A stretch of 64,000 nucleotides of DNA, from contig NZ_CP119409.1 of NCBI RefSeq assembly GCF_029223885.1, positions 4,082,501 through 4,146,500 of the forward strand, read 5' to 3'. Shown in pieces: positions 36,389-46,829 of the stretch (positions are counted from its first letter, which is position 1; the number at the start of each line of letters is the position of its first letter). The stretch comes from Pararhizobium gei. GTDB taxonomy: Bacteria > Pseudomonadota > Alphaproteobacteria > Rhizobiales > Rhizobiaceae. Position numbers and translations under genes: made by a program. The notes under the pieces are model-generated. The model saw only the letters and a program-made list of their open reading frames with translations. It was not told the DNA's origin and searched no databases.

Positions 36389-37063
36389 ATGAATATACGT
36401 AACTTTCCGCCCGGAGTCTCCGCTTTGCCAGATCTTCTACCCCACCTGCCGCAGCTTATGCTTGCCTGGAGCGCCTATCTGATCGCCGTCGCGTCGCCCG
36501 GACCGGCAGTCCTCGCCATCATCGGCACCTCGATCAGCCGTGGGCGCAGCGCGGGTATGGCGCTGGCGCTCGGCGTGCTCACAGGGTCCTATATCTGGGC
36601 GATGCTGACGGCGGCCGGGCTTTCGGCTCTGATCCGCTCCTATGGGCAGGCGATGATCGTTCTGAAGATCGCCGGCGGCCTTTATCTGCTGTGGCTTGCC
36701 TTCAACGCCTTGAGGGCCGCTCTGCGGAAAGATCTGCCGGCAGCAGCCGCAAACGAAGTTCAGCCTTCTCTGCGGAAACTCTATTTCAAGGGCCTGGGCA
36801 TCCACCTTACCAATCCCAAGGCGATCTTTGCCTGGATCATGCTGGTCTCGCTCGGCATGCCGAAGGATGCGCCCGCCAGCATCATGGCGGTGTTGATCGG
36901 CGGCTGCATGGTCATGGGCGTGGTCGTGTTCACTGGCTTTGCGCTGTTGTTTTCGCTGGCACCCGTCAACCGGGCGTACCGGAGGGCGCACCGTTGGATC
37001 GAGGGGGCCATGGCGGGCTTCTTCACCTTTGCCGGCCTCCGCCTGCTGACGGCAAGGCTTTAG
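36389..37063 (+). CDS. LysE/RhtB-family amino-acid exporter
   Basis: A six-span inner-membrane exporter of about 224 residues. The hallmark segment is 'YLIAVASPGPAVLAIIGTSI' near residue 30, followed by 'GVLTGSYIWAMLTAAGLSAL', 'GGLYLLWLAFNALR' and 'FKGLGIHLTNPKAIFAWIM'. RhtB-type proteins export homoserine, threonine or other amino acids. A TTG at 36425 with GGAG eight bases upstream is an attractive alternative start. It converges with ispG, 12 bases apart. Confidence 0.88.
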   Translation: MNIRNFPPGVSALPDLLPHLPQLMLAWSAYLIAVASPGPAVLAIIGTSISRGRSAGMALALGVLTGSYIWAMLTAAGLSALIRSYGQAMIVLKIAGGLYLLWLAFNALRAALRKDLPAAAANEVQPSLRKLYFKGLGIHLTNPKAIFAWIMLVSLGMPKDAPASIMAVLIGGCMVMGVVVFTGFALLFSLAPVNRAYRRAHRWIEGAMAGFFTFAGLRLLTARL

Positions 37064-37075
37064 AGCATCGTTCCC

Positions 37076-38329
<1,254 letters not shown>

Positions 38330-38440
38330 GGTGGCCCCTTGAAGGTTCTGGTACGGCGACGATCCTCAGGTGGATGAGGATGGCCGCCTTGTCAACGGCC
38401 AACACCATGTCTTGACGGCGAATTGATGGTTGCCCTGCCG

Positions 38441-39643
38441 TCAGTCGCGCCCTTTCAGATCGGCATGCGCCGCATGATGGGAGAGCAGGAGGACGACGAT
38501 AAAGAGGATGGGCACGCAGGTGAAGATAATGGCAAACCCCGTGTGTTCGGCAACGAAGCCGATCAGCGAGGGCGCAAACAGCATGCCGGAATACCCCATG
38601 AAGGTGGCGACCGACAATCCGATGCCGGGCGCCAGCCCCGGCATGTTGCCTGCCGCCGAAAAGGCGATCGGCACCATGTTGGAGATACCGACGCCGGCCA
38701 GCGCGAAGCCGAGAATGGCGAGCGGCGCAGTGGGAGAAAGGCCTGCCAACAGAAGGCCGACCAAGGCCGTCAACGTGCAGATGCGCAGCGTCTTCACGCC
38801 GCCGAACCGGTCGCGGACATGGTCGCCGGCAAATCGCATAATCGCCATGGTCGCGGAAAAAGCAGCAAAGCCGAACCCCGACAGCGCGACCGAGGCGCCG
38901 AGCTCATTGCGAAGGTATAGCGCGCCCCAGTCGAGCACCGTCCCCTCCGGCACCATGGAAAACAGCGCGACGAGACCGATCAGCCAAGGCAGCGGCGTCA
39001 GCGGCAGACGCAGTTTCTGCTTTGCGACATCGGGATGAGGCTTGTCTGCATGGATCATCGGCCAGGCAATGCCAAGAACCGCAACGCAGAACAGCGTGAC
39101 GAGGAGTGCGTGCGGCAGGACGCCGAACTGCGCCATGATCACGCCGCCGCTGGCCGAGCCGATCAGGCCCCCGAGACTCCAATAGGCATGGCAGGACGAC
39201 ATGATCGCCCGGCGCATGGATTTCTCCACCTCGACCGCATTGGCGTTCATCGCCACGTCCATCGCGCCCACAAAGCCGCCAAGCAGGAACATGGCGGGAA
39301 TTGCCGTCCAGATGTTCGACACCAGCGTGAGAAGAAACAGAAGAGGCGACAGGATGACGGCCGTCACCCTCACGACCTTCTGCGACCCAAGTTTGGCGAT
39401 ATAGCCGCCGGCAATTGGCATCAGCACCAACGAGCCGATGCCAAAGACGAGGATGAGAAGCCCCAGTATGCTTTCGCTGATACCCAGCTTGTCCTTGAAC
39501 TCGGGAATTTTGGGCGCCCAACTGCCGGTAACGAAGCCGTTCATCAGGAAGAGAAGAGAAACGGCCAGGCGCGATTTCGGCATGTAACCTTGCCGGAGGG
39601 TGTCGTGCTGAGGAAGAGAATGCTGATCCATGACCTTTTCCAA
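38441..39643 (-). CDS. MFS transporter (YbjJ/fucose-permease-like)
   Basis: A major facilitator protein of 400 residues with about 12 membrane spans. It has the loop motif 'GGYIAKLGSQKVVRV' and 'SCHAYWSLGGLIGSASGGVI', which recalls the YbjJ and sugar-permease branch. Substrate unknown. It lies downstream of the DeoR-type regulator on the same strand, with 149 bases between, so it may be that regulator's target. Confidence 0.88.
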   Translation of the reverse strand: MEKVMDQHSLPQHDTLRQGYMPKSRLAVSLLFLMNGFVTGSWAPKIPEFKDKLGISESILGLLILVFGIGSLVLMPIAGGYIAKLGSQKVVRVTAVILSPLLFLLTLVSNIWTAIPAMFLLGGFVGAMDVAMNANAVEVEKSMRRAIMSSCHAYWSLGGLIGSASGGVIMAQFGVLPHALLVTLFCVAVLGIAWPMIHADKPHPDVAKQKLRLPLTPLPWLIGLVALFSMVPEGTVLDWGALYLRNELGASVALSGFGFAAFSATMAIMRFAGDHVRDRFGGVKTLRICTLTALVGLLLAGLSPTAPLAILGFALAGVGISNMVPIAFSAAGNMPGLAPGIGLSVATFMGYSGMLFAPSLIGFVAEHTGFAIIFTCVPILFIVVLLLSHHAAHADLKGRD

Positions 39644-39697
39644 TGCGGGGCGGAACCCGCTTCAAACCGTTGTTTAACAAAATTGCCGTCGGGTCGT

Positions 39698-39796
39698 TCA
39701 GGACGGCCACGCAAAGCCGCGGCTCCTGATGCCGGCAGGAGGGATGAGAACCGGTCGCCACGGCACCGGCAGCTCTTCGACGATGAGCATCCTCAT
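39698..39796 (-). CDS. Possible 32-residue leader or coupled peptide
   Basis: An ATG overlaps the stop codon of the DeoR-type gene (ATGA) and opens a 33-codon frame beginning MRMLIVEELPVPWRP and ending FAWPS. It is Pro/Arg/Trp-rich with no signal or membrane span. Only the position supports it: it could be translated by coupling from the regulator and lies upstream of the MFS gene. It may equally be chance. Confidence 0.25.
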   Translation of the reverse strand: MRMLIVEELPVPWRPVLIPPAGIRSRGFAWPS

Positions 39797-40575
39797 GGTT
39801 TCGCCTTTCGTGCACGGGCGATGACAATACCTGCTTCTTCGAACGAACCGACGGCATCGGCCGGCGCATCATATTCGACGATCAGTGTTGCACAGTCTTG
39901 CGCGCCGATGACGGCATGGGGAGCGGAGATCCCGAATTTGTCGTTGGTAATGGCTGTGATGACCGAAACACTGTGATGCGCCAACAGCCTCTTGAACTCC
40001 GCGTCCTCGTATTCGGACACGGTCAGGCCGGTCTTGATATCCGCACCGCAGGCCCCGAGAATACAGAGATCCGGCCGCAGCATCTCCAGATCGCGCTGCG
40101 CCTTTGCGCCGATAGCCGCTCCCACCCGCTGGTCGATCCGGCCTCCGATCACGATCAGTTCCACCAGCGGCTTGTCCAAAAGGGCCGAGGCGATCAGCGG
40201 CGTGTTTGTCGCCACGGTCAACTCGAGATCCGGGGCAAGAGCACGGGCAATGGCAAGATTGGTGGAGCCGGCATCGAAGAACACCATCATGCCGGGACAT
40301 ATGAAGGGCAATGCCGCCGCGGCCAGCGCCGCCTTGCGCTCCGGCGCCTGGCCAACCCGTTCCGTGAGCGTCGTGCCGCCCGGTGCGACAAGCAACGCTC
40401 CACCATAAACCCGCTCGCACAGTCCAGCCGCGGCAAGCTCCCGGAGATCGCGCCTTATCGTATCCTCGGAAACCCTGAACTCCTGCGCCAGATCGGCCGC
40501 CAGCACCCTGCCGGAAACGGTCAAACGGTCTCGGATCATCCGCTGGCGTTCCTGAAGGAGAAGCTCTGGCTGCAT
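39793..40575 (-). CDS. DeoR/GlpR-family transcriptional regulator
   Basis: A 260-residue regulator with an N-terminal DeoR HTH ('ERQRMIRDRLTVSGRV', then 'ADLAQEFRVSEDTIRRDLRE') and a C-terminal DeoRC sugar-phosphate sensor with 'FFDAGSTNLAIARAL' and 'VIGGRIDQRVGAAIG'. Members repress sugar or polyol genes and are relieved by phosphorylated intermediates. The start at 40575 gives MQPELLL and is the best candidate, though its Shine-Dalgarno is weak. The following MFS gene is a likely target. Confidence 0.9.
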   Translation of the reverse strand: MQPELLLQERQRMIRDRLTVSGRVLAADLAQEFRVSEDTIRRDLRELAAAGLCERVYGGALLVAPGGTTLTERVGQAPERKAALAAAALPFICPGMMVFFDAGSTNLAIARALAPDLELTVATNTPLIASALLDKPLVELIVIGGRIDQRVGAAIGAKAQRDLEMLRPDLCILGACGADIKTGLTVSEYEDAEFKRLLAHHSVSVITAITNDKFGISAPHAVIGAQDCATLIVEYDAPADAVGSFEEAGIVIARARKAKP

Positions 40576-40600
40576 ATTTAAGCGCAATCAAGGATGAATC

Positions 40601-40618
40601 GGCATAAACAGGCATAAA
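40601..40618. promoter_or_regulatory. Direct repeat upstream of the DeoR gene
   Basis: GGCATAAA occurs twice with a ten-base period (40601-40608 and 40611-40618), about 25 bases upstream of the DeoR-type start. One-turn spacing is typical of operator half-sites. Autoregulation is inferred from position only. Confidence 0.35.
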
Positions 40619-40844
40619 GGGGTCAGAAACAAATTGCAACCCGATCATCATTTTCCGTCAAAGAATGAGCAGGAAGCCTTGTTTTTAGGCTAAGGAAGCC
40701 AAACTTCTCCCAAACCTGCCAATTTAGAAAAAGCATTCCCTGCTTGGCGCGGCACCCGGGGTTTTGTACGCAGAGATCGGGGCAGAGCTGTGCGATTGTC
40801 ACGCAACATCGGCATATGAGCCGTCAGAAAGAATGGAAAAGACA

Positions 40845-41621
40845 ATGAAGTGGGTTCCCAAACTTCTCGCCGCCGCCGCTTTTGCCCAATTGGTGTCTTT
40901 CGGGGCGGCTCAGGCCGGCGAAAACCTTGAGGCTGTCAAATCGGCCGGCGCCCTGAAGATCGGCACCGAAGGCACCTATGCGCCATTCACGTATCACGAC
41001 GAAAGCGGCAAGCTCGTCGGCTTCGATGTCGAGATCGGCGAAGCCCTTGCCAAGAAACTGGGCGTCAAGGCCGAATTCTTGGAAGGCAAGTGGGACGGCC
41101 TGATCGCCGGCCTCGACGCCAAGCGTTACGACACCGTGATCAACCAGGTTGGCATTACTGACGAACGCAAGAAGAAATATGATTTTTCCGAGCCCTATAT
41201 CGCCTCAAAGGCCGTTCTGATCGTCAAGGCGGACAATACCGAGATCAAGGGCTTCCCGGACTTGAAGGACAAGAAAGCAGCACAATCGCTTTCGAGTAAC
41301 TTTGGCAAGATTGCCGCCGATGCCGGTGCAGAGCTCGTCGGCACCGATGGCTTCGACCAGTCGATCCAGCTGGTGCTGACGGGACGCGCCGATGCTACCA
41401 TCAACGACAGCCTGTCTTTCCTCGACTTCAAGAAGAAGAAGCCGGACGCGCCGGTGAAGATCGCTGCCGAGCAGGCCAATGCCGATTATTCCGGCGTCAT
41501 CATCCGCAAGGGCGAACCCGAGCTTCTCGAAGCCATCAACAAGGCGCTGGCCGAGATCAAGGCAGACGGCACCTACGACACGATCTCGCAGAAATATTTC
41601 GGCGCCGACGTTTCGAAATAG
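40845..41621 (+). CDS. Amino-acid ABC transporter binding protein (cystine type)
   Basis: A 258-residue family 3 solute-binding protein. Sec signal peptide at 1-24 (MKWVPKLLAAAAFAQLVSFG, cleaved after AQA). The mature start 'LKIGTEGTYAPFTYHDESG' and 'LVGFDVEIGEALAKKLGVK' closely recall the cystine-binding protein FliY/TcyJ. 'INQVGITDERKKKYDFSEPY' is also typical. The permease and ATPase follow, giving a complete importer. Cystine or a related amino acid is likely but not proven. A second possible start lies at 40833. Confidence 0.9.
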   Translation: MKWVPKLLAAAAFAQLVSFGAAQAGENLEAVKSAGALKIGTEGTYAPFTYHDESGKLVGFDVEIGEALAKKLGVKAEFLEGKWDGLIAGLDAKRYDTVINQVGITDERKKKYDFSEPYIASKAVLIVKADNTEIKGFPDLKDKKAAQSLSSNFGKIAADAGAELVGTDGFDQSIQLVLTGRADATINDSLSFLDFKKKKPDAPVKIAAEQANADYSGVIIRKGEPELLEAINKALAEIKADGTYDTISQKYFGADVSK

Positions 41622-41729
41622 GCGTTCGGTGGGTGCGGGGGAACAGGTTTCGTCGCTCCCTGGTCTGAACTATAGTCGTGATCCGTTCCGGACCTCCGGG
41701 ACGGATCACGGTGTTTGAAAGGCTCTTCC

Positions 41730-42410
41730 GTGCCCCCCTGGCTTCAACTGATGCTCGATTCGCTCCAGCCGCTTCTCTGGGCCGGGCTGATCTTTACCAT
41801 TCCGCTGACGCTGCTTTCCTTTGCGCTCGGACTGGCGCTCGGTCTTCTGACGGCTGTCGTGCGGCTGTTCGGACCAAAGCCTCTGGTCGCGGTGGCGCGC
41901 TTTTATGTCTGGGTCATCCGGGGCACGCCGCTTCTGGTGCAGCTCTTCGTTATTTTTTACGGCCTGCCAAGCCTTGGCATTCTGCTCGACGCTTTCCCCG
42001 CAGCGCTGATCGGCTTCACGCTGAACATCGGCGCCTATACCTCGGAAATCATCCGTGCCGTCATCTCCTCGGTCCCGCGCGGCCAATGGGAAGCCGCCTA
42101 TTCGATCGGCATGAGCTGGGGCCAGGCAATGCGCCGGACCATCCTGCCGCAAGCGGCGCGTGTCGCCGTGCCGCCGCTTTCAAATACCTTCATTTCGCTG
42201 GTGAAGGATACATCGCTTGCCGCTGCAATCACCGTGCCGGAGCTGTTCCAGACGGCGCAACGCATCGTCGCGACGACCTATGAGCCGCTGATTCTCTACA
42301 TCGAAGCCGCGCTGATCTACCTCGCGCTAAGCTCGGTGCTCTCCGCGCTGCAGGTGCGCTTGGAAAAACGCTTCGCCCGCTATGGCGGTTTTCTGGAGGC
42401 GCGCACATGA
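41730..42410 (+). CDS. Amino-acid ABC transporter permease
   Basis: A 226-residue inner-membrane permease of the HisM/GlnP class, with about five spans. It has 'YVWVIRGTPLLVQLFVIFYG' and the EAA-like loop 'EAAYSIGMSWGQAMRRTILPQAA'. I prefer the GTG start at 41730 with AAAGG eight bases upstream; a TTG at 41715 is possible. Its stop overlaps the ATPase start (ATGA). Confidence 0.9.
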   Translation: MPPWLQLMLDSLQPLLWAGLIFTIPLTLLSFALGLALGLLTAVVRLFGPKPLVAVARFYVWVIRGTPLLVQLFVIFYGLPSLGILLDAFPAALIGFTLNIGAYTSEIIRAVISSVPRGQWEAAYSIGMSWGQAMRRTILPQAARVAVPPLSNTFISLVKDTSLAAAITVPELFQTAQRIVATTYEPLILYIEAALIYLALSSVLSALQVRLEKRFARYGGFLEART

Positions 42411-43168
42411 TCGAACTCACCCATATCGAAAAACGCTTCGGTGACAATATCGTTCTGAAGGATATCAGCGTCACCATTGCCGAGGGCACGGTGACGGCCC
42501 TGGTCGGCCCCTCCGGCGGTGGCAAAAGCACATTGCTGCGTTGCATCAACCTGCTCGAGATTCCGACATCAGGCACGATCAGGCTGGGCGAAGAGCAGAT
42601 CACCTTCGCGCCTGACAAAAAGACCGGCTGGGACGCCAGCCAGCGCCTTCGCCGCCAGACCGGCATGGTGTTCCAGAACTTTCAGCTCTTCCCGCACCAG
42701 ACGGCGATCGAGAACGTCATGGAGGGACTGGTCACGGTTCTGAGATGGCCGAAGGCGAAGGCGAAGGTTCGAGCGCAGGAACTGCTCGAAAAGGTCGGCA
42801 TGATCCATAAGGCCGATGCATGGCCGGCGACTCTGTCCGGCGGACAGCAGCAGCGTGTCGCCATTGCCCGCGCGCTGGCCCCCTCTCCACGGGTTCTCTT
42901 GTGCGACGAGCCGACATCGGCGCTCGACCCGGAGCTGGCGGAGGAGGTCGTGGAGGTTCTCAACCGTCTTGCCGCGGAGGGCACCACGATGATCATGGCC
43001 ACCCACGACCTGCGGCTGGCCTCAAAAGTCGCCGATCAGGTTCTGTTCCTCGACGGAGGCCTGATCGTCGAAAGCGGCGCGCCCAGGAACATTTTCCAGA
43101 CGCCGGAGCGGGAGCGGACAAAGAAATTCATCTCTTCGTTGAGTGCCGGAAACAGCTACGATATTTAA
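42407..43168 (+). CDS. Amino-acid ABC transporter ATP-binding protein
   Basis: A 253-residue ATPase of the GlnQ/TcyN family. Walker A GPSGGGKST, Q-loop 'GMVFQNFQLFPHQTAIENVM', signature 'LSGGQQQRVAIARAL' and Walker B 'VLLCDEPTSALDPELAEEV', then the switch His in 'TMIMATHDLRLA'. It is coupled to the permease by ATGA. An inverted repeat follows 31 bases after its stop. Confidence 0.94.
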   Translation: MIELTHIEKRFGDNIVLKDISVTIAEGTVTALVGPSGGGKSTLLRCINLLEIPTSGTIRLGEEQITFAPDKKTGWDASQRLRRQTGMVFQNFQLFPHQTAIENVMEGLVTVLRWPKAKAKVRAQELLEKVGMIHKADAWPATLSGGQQQRVAIARALAPSPRVLLCDEPTSALDPELAEEVVEVLNRLAAEGTTMIMATHDLRLASKVADQVLFLDGGLIVESGAPRNIFQTPERERTKKFISSLSAGNSYDI

Positions 43169-43199
43169 GGAGTTTTCGAGTTTCAATGTCGCGAAGGCT

Positions 43200-43226
43200 T
43201 ACCCTCTGTCGCTGAGACAGAGGGTA
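43200..43226. terminator. Perfect hairpin between convergent genes
   Basis: TACCCTCTGTC and GACAGAGGGTA form a perfect 11-base stem with a GCTGA loop, between the ABC ATPase (plus) and pyc (minus). Neither side has a clear T tract, so it may act as a bidirectional weak terminator or 3'-end stabiliser. Confidence 0.55.
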
Positions 43227-43260
43227 GTGCGCGTGACATGCCGACGATAGGCACAGCCCC

Positions 43261-46200
43261 TCAGCCATAAACTATCAGCAGGTCCTTGGCATCGATCTGG
43301 TCGCCGGTCTTGACCAGCACTTCCGCGATCGTGCCGTCCTTTTCCGCATGCAGCGCTGTTTCCATCTTCATCGCCTCGATCGACAAGAGGACGTCGCCGG
43401 ACTTGACTGTCTGGCCGGCCGAGACCGAGACTGTGGAAATGACCCCCGGCATGGGCGCGCCGAGATGGGCGGCATTGCCCAGATCGGCCTTGCGGCGCGC
43501 GGCGCTGGACGCGGAGCGGTTGCGATCGGGAACCTTGATCAGGCGAGGCTGACCATTCAGCTCGAAGAACACCTTGACCATGGCCTGCTCGTCCGGTTCG
43601 GTCTTTGCCTGATGCAGGATGACGAGCGAAACACCCTTTTCCAGCTCCGGCAACAGTTCCTCTCCAGCCGAAAGCCCGTAAAAATAGGCGGGCGTCGGCA
43701 GAACGGAAACTGGACCATAGGTATCGACAGCAAGCGCGTAGTCGGTGAAGACCTTCGGGTACATCAGATAGGAGGCGAACTCGAAGTCGGAAATCTCACG
43801 GTCGAGCTTTTCCTCAATAACCTTGCGTTCGGCATCGAGATCGGCGTCGGCAAGCAGCGAGCCAGGTCGGTCCGTATAGGGCCGTTCACCCTTCAGCGCC
43901 TTGTCCTGCAGCGCCTTTGGCCATCCACCCGGGGGCTGGCCGAGATCGCCTTTCAACATGGAGACGACCGATTCCGGGAAGGACACCTCCTTGGCCGGGT
44001 TTTCGACATCGGCGACCGTCAGATCCTGTGACACCATCATCAACGCCATGTCGCCGACGACCTTGGAGGAGGGTGTCACCTTGACAATATCGCCGAACAT
44101 CTGGTTGGCGTCGGCATAGGTCTGCGCAACCTGGTGCCAGCGGGTCTCAAGCCCGAGCGAACGGGCCTGTTCCTTCAGATTGGTGAACTGGCCGCCGGGC
44201 ATTTCGTGCAGATAGACTTCGGAGGCGGGGCCTTTCAGGTCGCTTTCGAAGGCGGCATACTGGTTGCGCACGGCCTCCCAGTAGAAGGAGATGCGGCGGA
44301 TCCAGGCCGGATCGAGGCCGGGATCGCGCTCCGATCCGCGCAAAGCCTCGACGATCGAGCCGAGGCAGGGTTGCGAGGTATTGCCGGAGAAGGCGTCCAT
44401 TGCCGCGTCGACCACGTCGACGCCAGCATCGACGGCGGCCAACACCGTTGCTGCGGCGATGCCGGACGTGTCATGCGTGTGGAAATGGATCGGCAGGTCG
44501 GTCGCTTCCCGCAAGGCCTTGAACAACACCGTCGCAGCCGCCGGCTTCAGAAGGCCGGCCATGTCCTTGAGCGCGATCATATGCGCGCCGGCCTTTTCCA
44601 GGTCGGCGGCAAGGGCCGTGTAGTATTTCAGATCATATTTCGGACGCGCCGAATTCAGGATGTCGCCGGTGTAGCAGATTGCCGCTTCGCAGATCTTGTT
44701 CTCTTCCGACACCGCGTCCATCGAGACGCGCATGTTGTCGACCCAGTTCAGGCAGTCGAACACGCGGAACACGTCGATGCCGCCCTTGGCCGCCTGACGA
44801 ACGAAATATTTGACGACATTGTCGGGATAGTTCTTGTATCCGACGCCGTTGGCGCCGCGCAGCAACATCTGCAGGAGGAGGTTCGGGGCGTCTTCCCGTA
44901 CCTTGGCAAGACGCTCCCATGGATCTTCCGTCAGGAAGCGCATGGAAACATCGAACGTGGCGCCGCCCCAGCATTCGAGCGAAAACAGGTTCGGCAGGGC
45001 GCGGGCATAGGTGCCGGCGATGCGGGCAATGTCATAGGTGCGCACGCGTGTCGCGAGCAGCGACTGGTGACCGTCGCGCATCGTCGTATCGGTCAAGAGC
45101 ACGCGTTTTTCGGCACGCACCCATTCTGCGAATTTCTTCGGCCCGAGCGCATCCAGCTTCTGTTTCGTGCCATCGACGATATCGCCCTTGCTGTGGGGAA
45201 CGATCGGCTTGGCGGCATCGGCGCTCGGCTTCGGCCGGCCCTTGGCTTCCGGGTGCCCGTTGACCGTGACATCGGCGAGATAGGTGAGCAGCTTGGTGGC
45301 GCGGTCCTGGCGCTTGACCTGCTGGAACAGTTCCGGCGTCGTATCGATGAACCGCGTCGTATAGGTATTATCCTTGAACTTCGGGTGCGTGATGATCGCT
45401 TCGAGGAAGGTCAGGTTGGTCGCAACGCCGCGGATACGGAATTCGCGCAGTGCGCGGTCCATGCGGGCAATCGTCTCCTGCGGGCTCGGCGACCATGCCG
45501 TGACCTTGACCAGCAGCGGGTCATAGAACCGGGTAATCACCGCGCCCGGATAGGCTGTCCCGCCATCGAGGCGGATACCGAAGCCGGAGGCGGAGCGGTA
45601 TCCCGTGATGCGGCCATAGTCCGGAATGAAGTTCTGTTCAGGATCTTCCGTCGTGATCCGGCACTGCAGCGCATGGCCGTTAAGGCGGATATCCTCCTGT
45701 TTGGGAACACCCGATTCCGGCGTGCCGATGGCAAAACCGTCGAGAATATGGATTTGCGCCTTGACGATATCGATGCCGGTGACGACTTCCGTGACGGTAT
45801 GTTCGACCTGGATGCGCGGATTGACTTCGATGAAGTAGAATTTGCCGGTGTCCATATCCATCAGATATTCGACGGTGCCGGCACCGACATAGTTCGTCGC
45901 CTGGGCGATCCGCGTCGAATAGCCGGCCAGTTCCTGGCGCTGTTCCTCGCTCAGATAAGGCGCCGGGGCGCGCTCGACGACCTTCTGGTTGCGGCGCTGC
46001 ACCGAACAATCGCGCTCGAACAGATGCACGACATTGCCGTGGGTATCACCAAGCACCTGGCTTTCGACGTGGCGCGCACGCTCCACAAGTTTCTCCAGAT
46101 AGACCTCGTCCTTGCCGAAGGCAGCCATCGCCTCGCGCTTGGCTTCGACGACTTCCCGGGAAAGATCCTTGGGATCGCGGATGGTGCGCATGCCACGCCC

Positions 46201-46716
46201 GCCCCCGCCCCAGGAGGCCTTCAGCATGATCGGATACCCGATGCTCTCGGCCATCTTTGCCACTTCCGCCATATCGTCCGGCAGGGGCTCTGTCGCCGGA
46301 ACGACCGGCACGCCGATCTCGATCGCAAGATTGCGCGCCGCCACCTTGTTGCCGAGACGGCGCATCGTATCGCCGGTCGGGCCGATGAAGATGATGCCGG
46401 CTGCCCTGCAGGCGTCGACAAATTCCGGGCTTTCCGACAGGAGGCCATAACCGGGATGGATCGCGTCGGCACCGGAGAGCTTGGCGACGCGGATGATTTC
46501 CTCGATAGACAAATAGCTTTCGATCGGTCCGAGATCGCGCGCCAGATGCGGGCCCCTGCCGATCGGATAGCTTTCGTCCGCCTTGAAGCGGTGCAGGGCG
46601 AGCTTGTCCTCCTCGGCCCAGACAGCAACCGTTTTGATACCCAGTTCGTTAGCCGCGCGAAACACGCGAATGGCAATTTCCGAACGGTTGGCGACCAGAA
46701 TCTTCGAAATGGGCAA
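43261..46716 (-). CDS. pyc: Pyruvate carboxylase
   Basis: A 1151-residue biotin enzyme that makes oxaloacetate from pyruvate, bicarbonate and ATP. Order: biotin carboxylase (about 1-460, 'ILVANRSEIAIRVFRAANEL', ATP-grasp 'KASWGGGGRGMRTI'), carboxyltransferase (about 540-810, 'TTMRDGHQSLLATRVRTYDI'), PC allosteric region, and a C-terminal biotinyl domain with the modified Lys in 'IEAMKMETAL'. I chose the TTG start at 46716: GAGGAG lies about seven bases upstream and the chain then begins MPISKILVANR as in rhizobial Pyc. It is the single-chain alpha4 form. It supports growth on sugars and three-carbon acids. Confidence 0.97.
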   Translation of the reverse strand: MPISKILVANRSEIAIRVFRAANELGIKTVAVWAEEDKLALHRFKADESYPIGRGPHLARDLGPIESYLSIEEIIRVAKLSGADAIHPGYGLLSESPEFVDACRAAGIIFIGPTGDTMRRLGNKVAARNLAIEIGVPVVPATEPLPDDMAEVAKMAESIGYPIMLKASWGGGGRGMRTIRDPKDLSREVVEAKREAMAAFGKDEVYLEKLVERARHVESQVLGDTHGNVVHLFERDCSVQRRNQKVVERAPAPYLSEEQRQELAGYSTRIAQATNYVGAGTVEYLMDMDTGKFYFIEVNPRIQVEHTVTEVVTGIDIVKAQIHILDGFAIGTPESGVPKQEDIRLNGHALQCRITTEDPEQNFIPDYGRITGYRSASGFGIRLDGGTAYPGAVITRFYDPLLVKVTAWSPSPQETIARMDRALREFRIRGVATNLTFLEAIITHPKFKDNTYTTRFIDTTPELFQQVKRQDRATKLLTYLADVTVNGHPEAKGRPKPSADAAKPIVPHSKGDIVDGTKQKLDALGPKKFAEWVRAEKRVLLTDTTMRDGHQSLLATRVRTYDIARIAGTYARALPNLFSLECWGGATFDVSMRFLTEDPWERLAKVREDAPNLLLQMLLRGANGVGYKNYPDNVVKYFVRQAAKGGIDVFRVFDCLNWVDNMRVSMDAVSEENKICEAAICYTGDILNSARPKYDLKYYTALAADLEKAGAHMIALKDMAGLLKPAAATVLFKALREATDLPIHFHTHDTSGIAAATVLAAVDAGVDVVDAAMDAFSGNTSQPCLGSIVEALRGSERDPGLDPAWIRRISFYWEAVRNQYAAFESDLKGPASEVYLHEMPGGQFTNLKEQARSLGLETRWHQVAQTYADANQMFGDIVKVTPSSKVVGDMALMMVSQDLTVADVENPAKEVSFPESVVSMLKGDLGQPPGGWPKALQDKALKGERPYTDRPGSLLADADLDAERKVIEEKLDREISDFEFASYLMYPKVFTDYALAVDTYGPVSVLPTPAYFYGLSAGEELLPELEKGVSLVILHQAKTEPDEQAMVKVFFELNGQPRLIKVPDRNRSASSAARRKADLGNAAHLGAPMPGVISTVSVSAGQTVKSGDVLLSIEAMKMETALHAEKDGTIAEVLVKTGDQIDAKDLLIVYG

Positions 46717-46829
46717 ATCGGACTCCTCAAGACCTGAACACGGCAATGCTGCACCGCGAAACAGATTAGTAGCGGCTCATGAGATGAAGTTCAATTTCAG
46801 ACTTGCACGGTGCCGCGAAAGATTTTCAA

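Noticed and set aside
44134..46737. Open frame of about 870 codons on the plus strand
   Set aside because: Antisense to pyc, whose full set of domains is clear. No family motif or start signal.
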